Translations under genes and position numbers: made by a program
Assembly: GCA_000696115.1 (NCBI GenBank)
Contig: JJOH01000003.1
Coordinates: 372,001 to 436,000 of the forward strand
Source: Streptomyces olindensis
GTDB taxonomy: Bacteria; Actinomycetota; Actinomycetes; Streptomycetales; Streptomycetaceae
Length of the DNA: 64,000 bases
Direction: 5' to 3'
The notes under the pieces: generated by a model
What the model saw: the letters and a program-made list of their open reading frames with translations, nothing else
What the model was told of the DNA's origin: nothing
The model's database searches: none
In this document: piece after piece, positions 1-8,475 of the stretch
Layout: the number at the start of each line of letters is the position of its first letter
Position numbering within the stretch: the first letter of the stretch is position 1

Positions 1-817
1 CGTCGTCGCGGTGCAGGGCCGTACGGTCCCGGGACGGCTGGGTGCAGTAGTCCCGGTGGGCGCGCTCGTGGGCCGTGCACGGCAGGTACTGCGCCCAGGT
101 GTAGCGGCCGCCGGCCGGGCTCACCGCCTTCCCGGCGTCCGACACCAGGTCGCCCGTGGCGGCGGCCTGCTTCTCGTAGAGGGCGTTGACGCGCCGGACC
201 CGGTCGGGGGTGGCCGGGTCCGGGCCCTGGGACACCCAGACGATCCTCGGGCCGTCGCCGCCCCCGGCCGCGGCGATCTGCTCGGCGAGCCGGCGCGCGT
301 CGGCGGCGTACCGGGTGAAGTACCGGGCCGGGGACTTGTCGTAGGTGATGCCGTCCATGCACGGCGTGTATCCCCAGGAGTTCCCCCAGAACTGCAGCAC
401 CACGAAGTCGGGCCGCAGCCTGCGCACCAGCGCGGCGGCCTTGTCGGCGGCCGGTACGAGGGACCGGTCGGCCGTGCCCTCTAGGTAGTCGCAGAGCGTG
501 GTGCCGGAGTACGGGGCACTGGTGTACTCCGCCTCGACGTCCCGGCGTAACTCCTGCCCGAGGACCTTCTGGGCCTCCATCGCCAGCGAGTCGCCGAGGT
601 ACAGCACCCTGGGCGCCTTCCTCGGTACCGCGCCGGGGGAGACGGGGACGCGCCCGCGGGGTGGGGGCGCGCCCTGCTCACGCGGAGCCGGGAGCCCGGG
701 GGAGGCCGACGTGCGCGGTGCGTCCGGTGGCGGCCCCTCGGGCGCGGACGCCGGATCCCCGCACGCGCCGAGCAGCACCCCGGCCAGCAACACCCCCACG
801 ACCCACGGCTTGCGCAT
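1..817 (-). CDS. SGNH/GDSL-family lipoprotein hydrolase, 3' end cut by window edge
   Basis: The frame is open from an ATG at 817 to the left edge, so the C-terminus is missing. The protein begins with a lipoprotein signal (MRKPWVVGVLLAGVLLGACG) whose lipobox places the lipidated Cys at residue 19. A Pro/Ala-rich linker follows. About residue 72 there is the SGNH block I motif LYLGDSLA with the nucleophile Ser, and later LQFWGNSWGY with the oxyanion Asn. The family comprises secreted esterases and acyl hydrolases acting at the cell surface; the substrate cannot be read. A short SD-like GGAG lies upstream of the ATG. The block V Asp/His pair would lie beyond the edge. Confidence is good for the fold and low for the exact reaction. 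Confidence 0.75.
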   Translation of the reverse strand, partial: MRKPWVVGVLLAGVLLGACGDPASAPEGPPPDAPRTSASPGLPAPREQGAPPPRGRVPVSPGAVPRKAPRVLYLGDSLAMEAQKVLGQELRRDVEAEYTSAPYSGTTLCDYLEGTADRSLVPAADKAAALVRRLRPDFVVLQFWGNSWGYTPCMDGITYDKSPARYFTRYAADARRLAEQIAAAGGGDGPRIVWVSQGPDPATPDRVRRVNALYEKQAAATGDLVSDAGKAVSPAGGRYTWAQYLPCTAHERAHRDYCTQPSRDRTALHRDD

Positions 818-904
818 ACGGCAACTCCCACCCCGGCCACCGAAACGGCACTCAGGCAAGCACAGCCGGGCGCCGGGGGGAAGACGTACGCCGGACGCGG
901 TGGG

Positions 905-1253
905 TCAGACGCGGTCGGCGGCGATCAGCAGGTACTGGAAACTGCCGTTCCGGTAGGCGGTGAGGAACGTGTCCTCGATGCCCGTGACCAGGTGCTCGGC
1001 CTGCCGGCGCAACTCCCAGTACGGGATGGTCGCGGCCGTCAGGTCCTGCACGTGCACCGGGACCAGCCGGTTCCGGGCCATGGCCCGGAAGTACTCCGAC
1101 CGCGGGTGGATGTCGCAGATGTAATGGGCGTTGATCAGGGAGACCTCGCGCGAGGCCCGACCGTAGGTGTCGTTGTAGCAGCCGGTGATCACCACGTAGC
1201 GGCCGCCGCGGCGCAGCAGCCGGGCGTGCTCGGCGAACAGCAGGTCCAGCTCC
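905..1253 (-). pseudogene. C-terminal remnant of geranyl diphosphate 2-C-methyltransferase (2-MIB pathway)
   Basis: From about 1253 to the stop at 905 the minus strand encodes about 115 residues, starting ELDLLFAEHARLLRRGGRYV and ending FQYLLIAADRV. I recognise this as the C-terminal third of the SAM-dependent GPP C2-methyltransferase that precedes 2-methylisoborneol synthase in the pathway. The N-terminal SAM-binding half is missing. Immediately upstream, in a different frame, lies a piece of the terpene cyclase of the same operon, so the two genes are joined by a deletion. An ATG at 1195 could start a 96-aa product, but it would lack the cofactor site. The family call comes from memory of the sequence, not a search. 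Confidence 0.8.
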
Positions 1254-1640
1254 CGCCCAGGCGGCCTCGGTGACGTACCCCAGGTGCAGCCGGGCGATGT
1301 CGTGCACGAACCGCGCGGTCTGGCTGGGTGTGGCGAAAGCGGCGTAGTCCCTCAGCGCGCGGTGGTACGAGCGCAGCGGCCCGTCGGCCGTCAGGCCCCG
1401 GCGCCACTCCGCTTCCCGGTCGGGCGGGCCGTGGTAGGTGTCGAGGGCCGACCGGGCGATGATCAGCCGCCCGCCGAGTCCGCGGGAGGACCCGCCCCGG
1501 TCCTCGTCCTCGGAGCAGTAGCAGCTGTCGACGAGGTTCTCGGCCAGCAGCAGCTCGCCGGCGACGGTGAGGCGGTCCAGGTCGGTGGCGCCAGGATGCT
1601 GCAGCACGACGGCCCGGCCGAACTGGAACCCCGAGCGGTC
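1254..1640 (-). pseudogene. Internal fragment of 2-methylisoborneol synthase (class I terpene cyclase)
   Basis: About 128 residues on the minus strand match the central part of 2-MIB synthase: an Asp-rich region read as LVDSCYCSEDED, then GLGGRLIIARSALD, ATPSQTARFVHDIARLHLGY and TEAAW. In active enzymes as I remember them the Asp-rich motif is DDCYCED; here the second Asp is Ser and there are extra acidic residues. The N-terminal domain and the C-terminal half with the NSE/DTE-type metal motif are absent. At about 1254 the reading passes directly, out of frame, into a methyltransferase C-terminus. Order and strand fit the usual synthase-then-methyltransferase operon. The gene cannot make an active cyclase. 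Confidence 0.8.
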
Positions 1641-2038
1641 GGCAGGGGTGGATGGAGTGGTCGGCGAAGACGGCGGGACGGCCGGCGAGGCCGGCGGCCT
1701 CGTGCGCCGGTGAGCCGGGCGGGCCTCGAGTACCAGCCAAACAGCGGCAGAGATGGCCGGATAACCGCGTGAAGGGGGCGGCTTCTCGCTCCGGCGGTGG
1801 CAAACCCCCGATCGGGGCTGAGGATGAACGGCCCGGTGACCCCACGCCGGTCCCCCGCCCGTCGCCGCCGGCGCACAGGGCGCACAGGGCGCGCGAACGC
1901 CGCCGACACGGTCGTGCACCCGCCGTAGCCACCGCCCGCGCACGGTCCGGAAGCGGCTCGCGCTCGGCGCGCGGGCCGGCCCACAGGTGACTAGCGTGAG
2001 GAAACGGACCATCCACCCGTCCGGAGAGGGCCGCAGCC
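1641..2038. other. Gene-free stretch between the MIB remnant and the VOC gene
   Basis: Reading frames stay open here on several strands because of high GC, but I recognise no protein family in them. The stretch may contain scrambled 5' sequence of the cyclase on the minus strand and the promoter of the VOC gene on the plus strand. A GGAGAGGG Shine-Dalgarno sequence lies just before the ATG at 2039. Confidence 0.5.
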
Positions 2039-2839
2039 ATGGCCGTGCAACCCGAAGGGGCCCCTTGCTGGGCCGACGCGATGTTCAGCGACCTCGAAGG
2101 GGCCAAGAGCTTCTACGGGGACGTCCTCGGCTGGACCTTCGCCGAGGCGTCGGCCGAGTTCGGCAACTACACCGAGGCCTACGCGAACGGCAAGGCGGCC
2201 GCCGCCGTCGTCCCGCCCATGCCCGGCCAGGAAGGCATGTCGCAGTGGTGCCTGTACTTCGCGGCCCGGGACGCCGCCGCCACCGCGCGGAAGATCCGCG
2301 AGAACGGCGGCGAGGTGGTGATGGAGCCGATGCAGGTCGCCGACCTCGGCACCATGTGCCTGGCCCGCGACCCCGGTGGCGTGATGTTCGGCCTGTGGCA
2401 GGCCGGCACCCACGAGGGGTTCGCTGCGGAGATGGGCGAGCCGGGGGCGTTCTGCTGGGCGGAGGTCTTCACCCGCGAGCCGCAGAAGTCCGACGCGTTT
2501 TTCCCCGCGGTTTTCGGCTACAGCGCCCAGCAGATGCAGGACCACACGATGGACTTCCGGGTCTACAACCTCGGTGAGCGACCCGCCCTGGGCCGCATGG
2601 AGATGACGGACGACTTCCCGCCCGAGGTGCCGCCGTACATCAACGTCTACTTCGGCGTGGCCGACTGCGACGAGGCGGTCTCGAAGGCCACGAAGCTCGG
2701 CGCGACGCTGCAGTTCGGCCCGATGGACACCCCCTTCGGGCGGTTCGCGGCGCTGACCGACCCGCAGGGTGCGAACTTCTCCGTGATCGACACCACGAGG
2801 ACCGAGGGTGAGATGCCGGCCATGACCGACGTCTCCTGA
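2039..2839 (+). CDS. VOC-family protein with two glyoxalase-like domains
   Basis: This 266-aa protein consists of two vicinal-oxygen-chelate modules. The first (about residues 10-120) starts CWADAMFSDLEGAKSFYGDV; the second (about 135-255) starts CWAEVFTREPQKSDAFFPAV. Duplicated modules of this size are typical of the actinobacterial CFP30B-like proteins often annotated as hydroxylases or glyoxalases. The first-domain metal ligands of true glyoxalase I are not clearly conserved, so metal use and reaction are unknown. No signal peptide is visible and it is probably cytoplasmic. The ATG is preceded by GGAGAGGGCCGCAGCC. The gene lies just upstream of an RNase H gene on the same strand, with a short gap. 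Confidence 0.85.
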   Translation: MAVQPEGAPCWADAMFSDLEGAKSFYGDVLGWTFAEASAEFGNYTEAYANGKAAAAVVPPMPGQEGMSQWCLYFAARDAAATARKIRENGGEVVMEPMQVADLGTMCLARDPGGVMFGLWQAGTHEGFAAEMGEPGAFCWAEVFTREPQKSDAFFPAVFGYSAQQMQDHTMDFRVYNLGERPALGRMEMTDDFPPEVPPYINVYFGVADCDEAVSKATKLGATLQFGPMDTPFGRFAALTDPQGANFSVIDTTRTEGEMPAMTDVS

Positions 2840-2887
2840 ACGGGCTCCGCGCCGGGCACCCGGCACGCCCATGGCATGATCGTGCCC

Positions 2888-3589
2888 ATGGGTGAACGTG
2901 TTGTGGCCGCATGCGACGGGGCTTCGAAGGGAAACCCCGGGCCCGCGGGCTGGGCCTGGGTCGTCGCCGACGCTTCCGAGACGCCGGAGCGGTGGGAGGC
3001 GGGGCCGCTAGGCAGGGCCACCAACAACGTCGCCGAACTGACCGCGCTGGAGCGCCTGCTGGCGGCGACCGACCCGGACGTACCGCTCGAGATCCGCATG
3101 GACTCGCAGTACGCGATGAAGGCCGTCACCACCTGGCTGCCGGGCTGGAAGCGCAACGGCTGGAAGACGGCTGCCGGCAAGCCGGTCGCCAACCAGGACC
3201 TCGTCGTGCGCATCGACGAACTGCTGGACGGCCGCTCGGTCGAGTTCCGCTACGTCCCCGCCCACCAAGTCGACGGGGACCGGCTCAACGACTTCGCCGA
3301 CCGCGCCGCCAGCCAGGCCGCGACCGTCCAGGAGCCCGCGGGCAGCGGCCTCGGCTCCCCCGAGCCGCCGCCCGCCCCGGACACCCCGGCCAAGGCCCCG
3401 CGCTCCCGCTCCCGCGGCGGCGCCGCCCGCACCGCGCGGACCTCCGCGGCGAAGGGCTCCTCGCGCACGATCAAGGCGAAGTTCCCCGGCCGCTGCCAGT
3501 GCGGCCGCTCCTACGCGGCCGGCGAGCCCATCGCCAAGAACGACAGCGGCTGGGGCCACCCCGAGTGCCGCACCGGTGCCGCCGTCTGA
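2888..3589 (+). CDS. Ribonuclease H family protein with Cys-containing C-terminal module
   Basis: The N-terminal 140 residues are an RNase HI fold with the catalytic carboxylates in order: Asp in ACDGASKGNPGP, Glu in NNVAELTAL, Asp in IRMDSQYAM and Asp in DRLNDFADRA. This predicts cleavage of RNA in RNA-DNA hybrids. A Pro/Ala/Ser/Arg-rich linker (about 145-195) joins a small terminal module, FPGRCQCGRSYAAGEPIAKN followed by WGHPEC. Its three Cys and one His look like a small zinc-binding or nucleic-acid-binding tail. I chose the ATG at 2888 because the homology begins at MGERVVAACDG; an in-frame ATG at 2876 would add four residues. The gene ends ten bases before the convergent tyrosinase gene. 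Confidence 0.85.
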   Translation: MGERVVAACDGASKGNPGPAGWAWVVADASETPERWEAGPLGRATNNVAELTALERLLAATDPDVPLEIRMDSQYAMKAVTTWLPGWKRNGWKTAAGKPVANQDLVVRIDELLDGRSVEFRYVPAHQVDGDRLNDFADRAASQAATVQEPAGSGLGSPEPPPAPDTPAKAPRSRSRGGAARTARTSAAKGSSRTIKAKFPGRCQCGRSYAAGEPIAKNDSGWGHPECRTGAAV

Positions 3590-3599
3590 TCAGTGGCCT

Positions 3600-4421
3600 C
3601 TAGGCGTCGAACGTGTAGTGCGGCGTGTGGTCCAGCAGGTCCGCCGGGCTCATGTCGTGCCACGGCCGCATCGTCTCGCGCAGGTCGATCACGTTCGGCG
3701 TGCCCGCGGCCGGCAGGTAGCCGGAGCGGGGGTGGCGCCGCTGCCAGTCCGCCCACAGCTTGTCTATGTAGGCGTGGTGCAGCCAGAACACCGGGTCGTT
3801 GGGGGAGACCCCGGTGGCCATCTGCCCGCCGACCCAGACGTGGACGCGGTTGTGCAGGTTGACGCCCCGCCACCCTTCGAGGTGGTTGCGGAAACCGTCC
3901 GAGCCGCTGTTCCAGGGCGCCATGTCGTACGTCGGCATCGCCAGCACCGAGTCGACCTCGGCGCGCGTCGGCAGCTCGCGTCCCCCGGACCCCAGGGAGC
4001 GGCGCAGAAACGTACGGCCGTCGACCCGCACGTTGATCGGCCAGTTCCCGCTCGACGCGGCGAACGGCCCGTCCGTCACCCGGCCGTCCCGCTCGCGCCC
4101 GGTGCCCCCGAGGAAGTCGGGCGCCCACAGCGAGGCACGCGGCGTACGGTCGACGGTCCAGTCCCAGTACGGCAGGCTCACCGACGCGTCCACCGACTGC
4201 AGCGCCCGCTCGAACTCCAGGAGGAATCTTCGGTGCCAGGGCAGGAAGGACGGGGAGCGGTGGCCCGTGCGCTCGCCGTCGTCGGTGTCGGAGACGATGA
4301 ACGCGTTGTGGGTGGTGACGAACTCGTCGTAGCGGCCGGTGCGCTTGAGCTCGATCAGCGCGGCGACGAAACGCCGCTTCTCGTCGGCAGTCAGGGCGGA
4401 CTGGTTCTTGCGGACAGCCAT
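3600..4421 (-). CDS. melC2: Tyrosinase MelC2
   Basis: This 273-aa type-3 copper monooxygenase oxidises tyrosine and DOPA to quinones for melanin. All six copper ligands can be counted and sit at the known Streptomyces positions: CuA His38 (TTHNAF), His54 and His63 (PWHRRF); CuB His190 and His194 (LHNRVHVW) and His216 (FWLHHAYID). It has no signal peptide of its own. In the known system it is exported bound to the Tat-secreted MelC1 chaperone, whose gene lies 32 bases upstream on the same strand. The length equals that of known Streptomyces tyrosinases, so the gene looks intact. Confidence 0.97.
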   Translation of the reverse strand: MAVRKNQSALTADEKRRFVAALIELKRTGRYDEFVTTHNAFIVSDTDDGERTGHRSPSFLPWHRRFLLEFERALQSVDASVSLPYWDWTVDRTPRASLWAPDFLGGTGRERDGRVTDGPFAASSGNWPINVRVDGRTFLRRSLGSGGRELPTRAEVDSVLAMPTYDMAPWNSGSDGFRNHLEGWRGVNLHNRVHVWVGGQMATGVSPNDPVFWLHHAYIDKLWADWQRRHPRSGYLPAAGTPNVIDLRETMRPWHDMSPADLLDHTPHYTFDA

Positions 4422-4453
4422 GTGCGGGTGCTCCAGGTGCGGTGCGGTACGGG

Positions 4454-4822
4454 TCAGTTGGCGGGGAAGGGCAGCAGGGGCGCGCCCTGCAGCTCGTCCA
4501 CCGCGGCACGGGCGGCGGCGCGCGGCGTGGCCACCGGGTCGTAGTGGCTGACGACGCTGATCCAGCTGCCGTCGGCGTTGCGCATCACGTGCAGCTCCAC
4601 GCCGTCGACGAACACGGCGTAGCCCGCGCCGTGGTGGTGGTGACCGGACCCGGAGGCCGGCCGGCCCTGTATCCGGCGGCCCTTGTAGACCTCGTCGAAG
4701 GACGCGGGGGAGCCGTGGTGTCCGGCGGCGGTCGCGGCCGGGGCCAGGGCGGGCACCGTTCCGGCGGCGGTGGCGAGGGCGGCCGCGGCGGTGAGCGCGC
4801 GACGACGGCTGAGTTCCGGCAT
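4454..4822 (-). CDS. melC1: Tyrosinase cofactor MelC1 (copper chaperone)
   Basis: This 122-aa caddie protein delivers copper to MelC2 and carries it out of the cell. It starts [20 protein letters not shown], a twin-arginine signal ending near the Ala-rich APAATAA. The mature part contains a His cluster ([10 protein letters not shown]) and [20 protein letters not shown], typical of the family. The frame is open further upstream, but the ATG at 4822 follows a perfect AGGAGG at good spacing and begins directly with the Tat signal, so I take it as the start. It is the first gene of the mel operon, with melC2 32 bases downstream. Confidence 0.95.
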   Translation of the reverse strand: MPELSRRRALTAAAALATAAGTVPALAPAATAAGHHGSPASFDEVYKGRRIQGRPASGSGHHHHGAGYAVFVDGVELHVMRNADGSWISVVSHYDPVATPRAAARAAVDELQGAPLLPFPAN

Positions 4823-5129
4823 ACGGACCTCCTGGGGTCGTTCGGGTGATGACGCCGTATGCCTATCGGCCCGTGCGGTAACGGGAGAAATCCCCTCGAG
4901 CCGGTTGGCTGCGATCCGGGCAATTCCCCTTATGTCGTGCAAGGTTGAACCAGGATGATCTTGCTGTGGCGGCCGCGTGTGCCGGTCGGGAGGGGGAAAT
5001 TCCGCCCGCTTCGGGCGCTGTGGCGGATGTTTCTCCCCGGGCGGTCCGCGGCTCGTGGTGCGCGTCACGCCGCGAAACTGACGCGAAACGGCGGTTCGAT
5101 CGATGATGCTTTTGTCCTGCTACTCGTCC
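4823..5129 (-). promoter_or_regulatory. Upstream region of the mel operon
   Basis: There is no convincing coding sequence here, so the melC promoter should lie in it. An AT-richer patch around 4900-4960 contains, on the minus strand, TTGCAC and TTGCCC hexamers that could serve as -35 elements. A CCCGTTACCGCACGGG inverted repeat near 4870-4885 could be an operator or a 5' UTR hairpin. I cannot place the transcription start. Confidence 0.4.
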
Positions 5130-5593
5130 GCGATCGACAGCTCTCGGTCGCCGCCACCTGGACCGGGCTCGGGCTCGACCGCGCCGGCGAGGCCGACGGG
5201 CGGGCCCTGCTGGAGACCTCTTCGCCGACGTCCTGGACGGCCACCCCCTGCTGGGACGCCCCGGCGGCACCCCGTGGGGGACCTTCCGCACCCTGACGAA
5301 CCGCACCTGGCACCACGGCACCCTCGTCCTGCTCGGCGACGCCGCCCACACCACGCACTACTCCATCGGCGCCGGCACCACCCTCGCCCTGGAGGACGCG
5401 ATCGCCCTGGCCTCCGCCCAGCGCGAGCACGCCGCACTCCCGCGGGCCCTCGCCCGCTACGAACACGAACGCAGGCGTGCCCTCCTGCCCCTGCAGAGCG
5501 CGGCCCGCTACGGTGCTGCGCCGGTTCAAGCGCTGGCTGGGCCCGAAGGTCGCACGGACCGTACAGGCCAGGGAGCTGACCGCTCGCCCCTAG
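5130..5593 (+). pseudogene. Decayed FAD-dependent aromatic monooxygenase, C-terminal part with two frameshifts
   Basis: Reading the plus strand across frames gives the second half of a PHBH-type flavoprotein hydroxylase. The diagnostic piece is TLVLLGDAAHTTHYSIGAGT, the GD motif that binds the FAD ribityl chain, followed by LALEDAIALA. Upstream, the reading TWTGLGLDRAGEADGRALLE continues as LFADVLDGHPLLGRP only after a one-base frame change near 5218. Downstream, after SAARY near 5512, a second frame change restores VLRRFKRWLGPKVARTV up to a TAG at 5593. The N-terminal GxGxxG FAD domain is missing. The motif set recalls salicylyl-CoA-type hydroxylases, but the original substrate cannot be known. 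Confidence 0.75.
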
Positions 5594-5603
5594 GGGTGTC
5601 CCC

Positions 5604-7343
5604 CTAGGCGCCCTGGGAGGTGTCCGCGAACAGCCGGTCCAGGAACGCGTTGCCGTAGACCCGGTGCGGATCGAGGCGGTCCAGGATCGCGGTCGCCTCG
5701 GCCCACTCGGCGGGCCCGACCGCCGCCGGCACCACCGAGCCCAGCACCTCCCCGTCGCTCCACACGCCGTCGTCCGTGTAGGCCCACCCCTTGGACCACT
5801 CGACCCGGGTCAGGGCGAAGCCGCCGTCGAAGGTGCGCAGCAGGAACCGCTCGATCTCGCGCAGGAACGCCGCCGCGTCCGGCGTGCCCGGCAGGGTCAG
5901 GACGTCCAGCCACACCGCGGTGTCCCACTCGGGGTGGTCCGCGCGCGGCCGGAGCGCGGACAGCAGCGGCGGGCGGGCCCCGGCCGCCTCGGCGTCGCCC
6001 GGGTCGTCCAGGCCGGTCACCCGGATCTCCACCGAGCCGTTGACCGGGAAGCTGCCCCGGGCGGCGTACGCCGTCAGCCGCTCCCGGTAGAACGCGGCGA
6101 ACTCGGCGACGACCCGCTGCACCCTCTCCCGCGAGGTGAGGACCGCGTAACCGTCGGCATGGACCTTCAGAGTGGTCGGCTTCAGGTACAGCAGCGTGTT
6201 CTTGGACGGCCCCCAGAGGTCGCCCGACAGCGTCGCCACCAGCCCGAGCGCCGCCGCGTCGTACTGCGCGTTGCCCAGCACCGGAGCGAGGTACCAGGCC
6301 GCCTCCGACGTCATACGGCCCACCAGCTCGGCCACCGGGGCCGGGACGTTGTCGGAGAACGGGTAGTTGTACGGCCGCGTCACCGTCCGCGAGGTCAGCG
6401 GGCGGGTGGGGGAGACGCTCCACACCTTCAGCCAGGGGTGCTCGGTGAAGGCGAACCAGATCGCCTCGACCCGGCCGGCCTCGTCCAGGAAGCTCGCGAA
6501 CGTCCGCCCGTCGGAGCCGGGCGCGGCGAACAGCTCCCCGGCCGGGATGTCCGTGCGGCTCACGCACCGCAGATGCGTGTCGGCCCCGACCCGCAGCACC
6601 ACCTCCGTCACCAGCGACCGCCCCAGGTGGGTCAGCAGCGCGGCACCGTCCGCCTCGTCGCGGTGGAAGGTGCGCAGCACGTACGCGCCGGACCGCGCGT
6701 CCCACACGACCGCCGTCAGGGACAGGACCAGATTGCTGAGCGAGCCGTACGTGTGCCCGGGGAGCCGTCGCTCGCCCCGCGCGGGGACGCCGGTGCCGTG
6801 CCCGTCGACCGCCAGGACCCCGCCGAGGGTGAGGACACCGGGTGCCGGTGCGGCCGTGACGCCGAGGCCGTGCTCCTCCAGGAAGCCGAGCAGGGCCTCC
6901 ATGGTCACGCCGGTCCCGGCGCGCACGGCCGTGGGGGAGTCCAGCGCGAGACCGGTGAGGTGCGGCGCGGTGTCGACGAGGAGGACGGGCGCACCGGACG
7001 CCGTCCCCTCCGTCACCGTCAGGGGCGACCAGCCGTGCGAGGCGCCCCGCGCGCGCACCCGCCACCCGTGCCGCCACGCCCAGTTCACGACGTCGACCAC
7101 CTGGTCCGGGCCGTCCGGCGCGCACGCCCACAGGCCGTCGGCGGTGATCTCGCCGACCCAGTTCCGGTACGCCGAGCGGTACAGCGCGACGTCCGCCGGG
7201 AAGTCCGGCAGCTCCGCGGCGGCCACCGCCGGATCCGCCGGCAGACCCGGCACGGCGGCCAGCGCGGCCGCGGTGAGAAGGAAGCCCCGGCGCGTCCACC
7301 GCGGGTCGGCCGACGGGAAGTTGCTCTCTGCACCAGTTGTCAC
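5604..7343 (-). CDS. Tat-exported FAD oxidoreductase resembling type II (VAO-fold) cholesterol oxidase
   Basis: The 579-aa protein opens with a twin-arginine signal (TRRGFLLTAAALAAVPGL). A VAO/PCMH-type FAD domain follows. The segment VRARGASHGWSPL holds the His that carries FAD covalently in Brevibacterium cholesterol oxidase II. The second half matches the sterol-oxidase substrate-binding domain in layout, with blocks such as HPWLKVWSVSPTRP and NTLLYLKPTTLKVHADGYAV. The likely role is extracellular oxidation of a sterol or related alcohol with O2, giving H2O2. The start is a GTG at 7343 with no clear Shine-Dalgarno sequence. It is transcribed away from the aldo/keto reductase gene across a 139-base region with a perfect palindrome. 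Confidence 0.8.
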   Translation of the reverse strand: MTTGAESNFPSADPRWTRRGFLLTAAALAAVPGLPADPAVAAAELPDFPADVALYRSAYRNWVGEITADGLWACAPDGPDQVVDVVNWAWRHGWRVRARGASHGWSPLTVTEGTASGAPVLLVDTAPHLTGLALDSPTAVRAGTGVTMEALLGFLEEHGLGVTAAPAPGVLTLGGVLAVDGHGTGVPARGERRLPGHTYGSLSNLVLSLTAVVWDARSGAYVLRTFHRDEADGAALLTHLGRSLVTEVVLRVGADTHLRCVSRTDIPAGELFAAPGSDGRTFASFLDEAGRVEAIWFAFTEHPWLKVWSVSPTRPLTSRTVTRPYNYPFSDNVPAPVAELVGRMTSEAAWYLAPVLGNAQYDAAALGLVATLSGDLWGPSKNTLLYLKPTTLKVHADGYAVLTSRERVQRVVAEFAAFYRERLTAYAARGSFPVNGSVEIRVTGLDDPGDAEAAGARPPLLSALRPRADHPEWDTAVWLDVLTLPGTPDAAAFLREIERFLLRTFDGGFALTRVEWSKGWAYTDDGVWSDGEVLGSVVPAAVGPAEWAEATAILDRLDPHRVYGNAFLDRLFADTSQGA

Positions 7344-7365
7344 GTGCAGTCACGCTAGAGGCCGG

Positions 7366-7414
7366 TTGACACGTGCCATGTCCCTGCCCCCTCTATTCAC
7401 TCGTGTGAGTGAAT
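7366..7414 (+). promoter_or_regulatory. Divergent promoter region with 20-bp palindromic operator
   Basis: Between the divergent flavoenzyme and aldo/keto reductase genes there is a TTGACA hexamer at 7366-7371. About 23 bases downstream is a perfect inverted repeat: arms ATTCACTC (7395-7402) and GAGTGAAT (7407-7414) around GTGT. A repressor dimer bound there would cover the -10 region of a plus-strand promoter. The arm length and spacing suit a TetR- or GntR-type regulator, none of which is encoded next to it. Confidence 0.5.
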
Positions 7415-7482
7415 TCGGTGGGGTCGGCGGGCCGGAGCAGTACCCTCCGCGCGGGGCTGTGACGGATGACAGACTGACGCCC

Positions 7483-8466
7483 ATGGACGAGCGCACATTC
7501 GACAGGTCGGGTCAGCACGCTTCCGTCGTCGGTCTCGGTACGTGGCAGCTGGGGGCCGACTGGGGAGACGTCGACGACAAGGAAGCCCTCGCGGTACTGG
7601 AGGCGGCGGCCGAGGCCGGGGTGACCTTCTTCGACACCGCCGACGTCTACGGCGACGGCCGCAGCGAGCAGACCATCGCCGCGTTCCTCGCCGGCCGGCC
7701 GGACCTGCACGTCCTGGTCGCCACCAAGATGGGCCGCCGGGTCGAGCAGATCCCCGAGAACTACGTGCTGGAGAACTTCCGCGCCTGGAACGACCGCTCC
7801 AGGCGCAACCTCGGCGTCGACCGCGTCGACCTGGTGCAGCTGCACTGCCCGCCGACGCCCGTCTACTCCACGGACGAGGTGTTCGACGCCCTCGACACCC
7901 TGGTCGAGGAGGAGCGGATCGCCGCGTACGGCGTCAGCGTCGAGACCTGCCAGGAGGCGCTGACCGCGATCGCCCGGCCGGGCGTGGCGAGCGTGCAGAT
8001 CATCCTCAACCCGTTCCGCATGAAGCCCCTGCGCGAGGTGCTCCCGGCCGCCCGTGAGGCCGGCGTGGGCATCATCGCCCGCGTCCCGCTCGCCTCCGGC
8101 CTGCTGTCGGGCAAGTACACGCGGGACACGGTCTTCCCGGAGAACGACCACCGCACCTACAACCGGCACGGCGAGTCCTTCGACGTGGGCGAGACCTTCT
8201 CCGGCGTCGACTACGCCACCGGCGTCGAGGCGGCCGCCGAGTTCGCCGCGCTGGCTCCCGAGGGATACACCCCGGCCCAGCTGGCGCTGCGCTGGATCAT
8301 CGAGCAGCCCGGCGTGACGACCGTGATCCCGGGGGCCCGCTCGCCCGAGCAGGCCCGCGCCAACGCGGCCGCCGCCCGGCTGCCGGAGCTGCCCGCCGAG
8401 ACGCTCGCGGCGATCCGCGACCTGTACGAGCGGCGGATCCGTGAGCAGGTGGAGAACCGCTGGTAG
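7483..8466 (+). CDS. Aldo/keto reductase
   Basis: This 327-aa TIM-barrel NADPH-dependent oxidoreductase shows the AKR catalytic tetrad: Asp and Tyr in FFDTADVYGDGRSEQ, Lys in VATKMGRR and His in LVQLHCPPT. The NADPH-binding end is visible as TTVIPGARSPEQARANAAA. The length is normal for the family. The open frame extends more than a kilobase upstream as antisense of the neighbouring gene; the ATG at 7483 starts the alignable protein (FDRSGQHASVVGLGTWQLG). It lies behind the palindromic operator region at 7395-7414, which suggests substrate-induced control. The substrate is unknown. Confidence 0.93.
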   Translation: MDERTFDRSGQHASVVGLGTWQLGADWGDVDDKEALAVLEAAAEAGVTFFDTADVYGDGRSEQTIAAFLAGRPDLHVLVATKMGRRVEQIPENYVLENFRAWNDRSRRNLGVDRVDLVQLHCPPTPVYSTDEVFDALDTLVEEERIAAYGVSVETCQEALTAIARPGVASVQIILNPFRMKPLREVLPAAREAGVGIIARVPLASGLLSGKYTRDTVFPENDHRTYNRHGESFDVGETFSGVDYATGVEAAAEFAALAPEGYTPAQLALRWIIEQPGVTTVIPGARSPEQARANAAAARLPELPAETLAAIRDLYERRIREQVENRW

Positions 8467-8475
8467 GGCTCGCCC

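Noticed and set aside
852..2012. A continuous 386-aa frame through the MIB remnant as a real gene
   Set aside because: Only the middle part resembles the cyclase. The ends read upstream non-coding DNA and the methyltransferase piece in the wrong frame.
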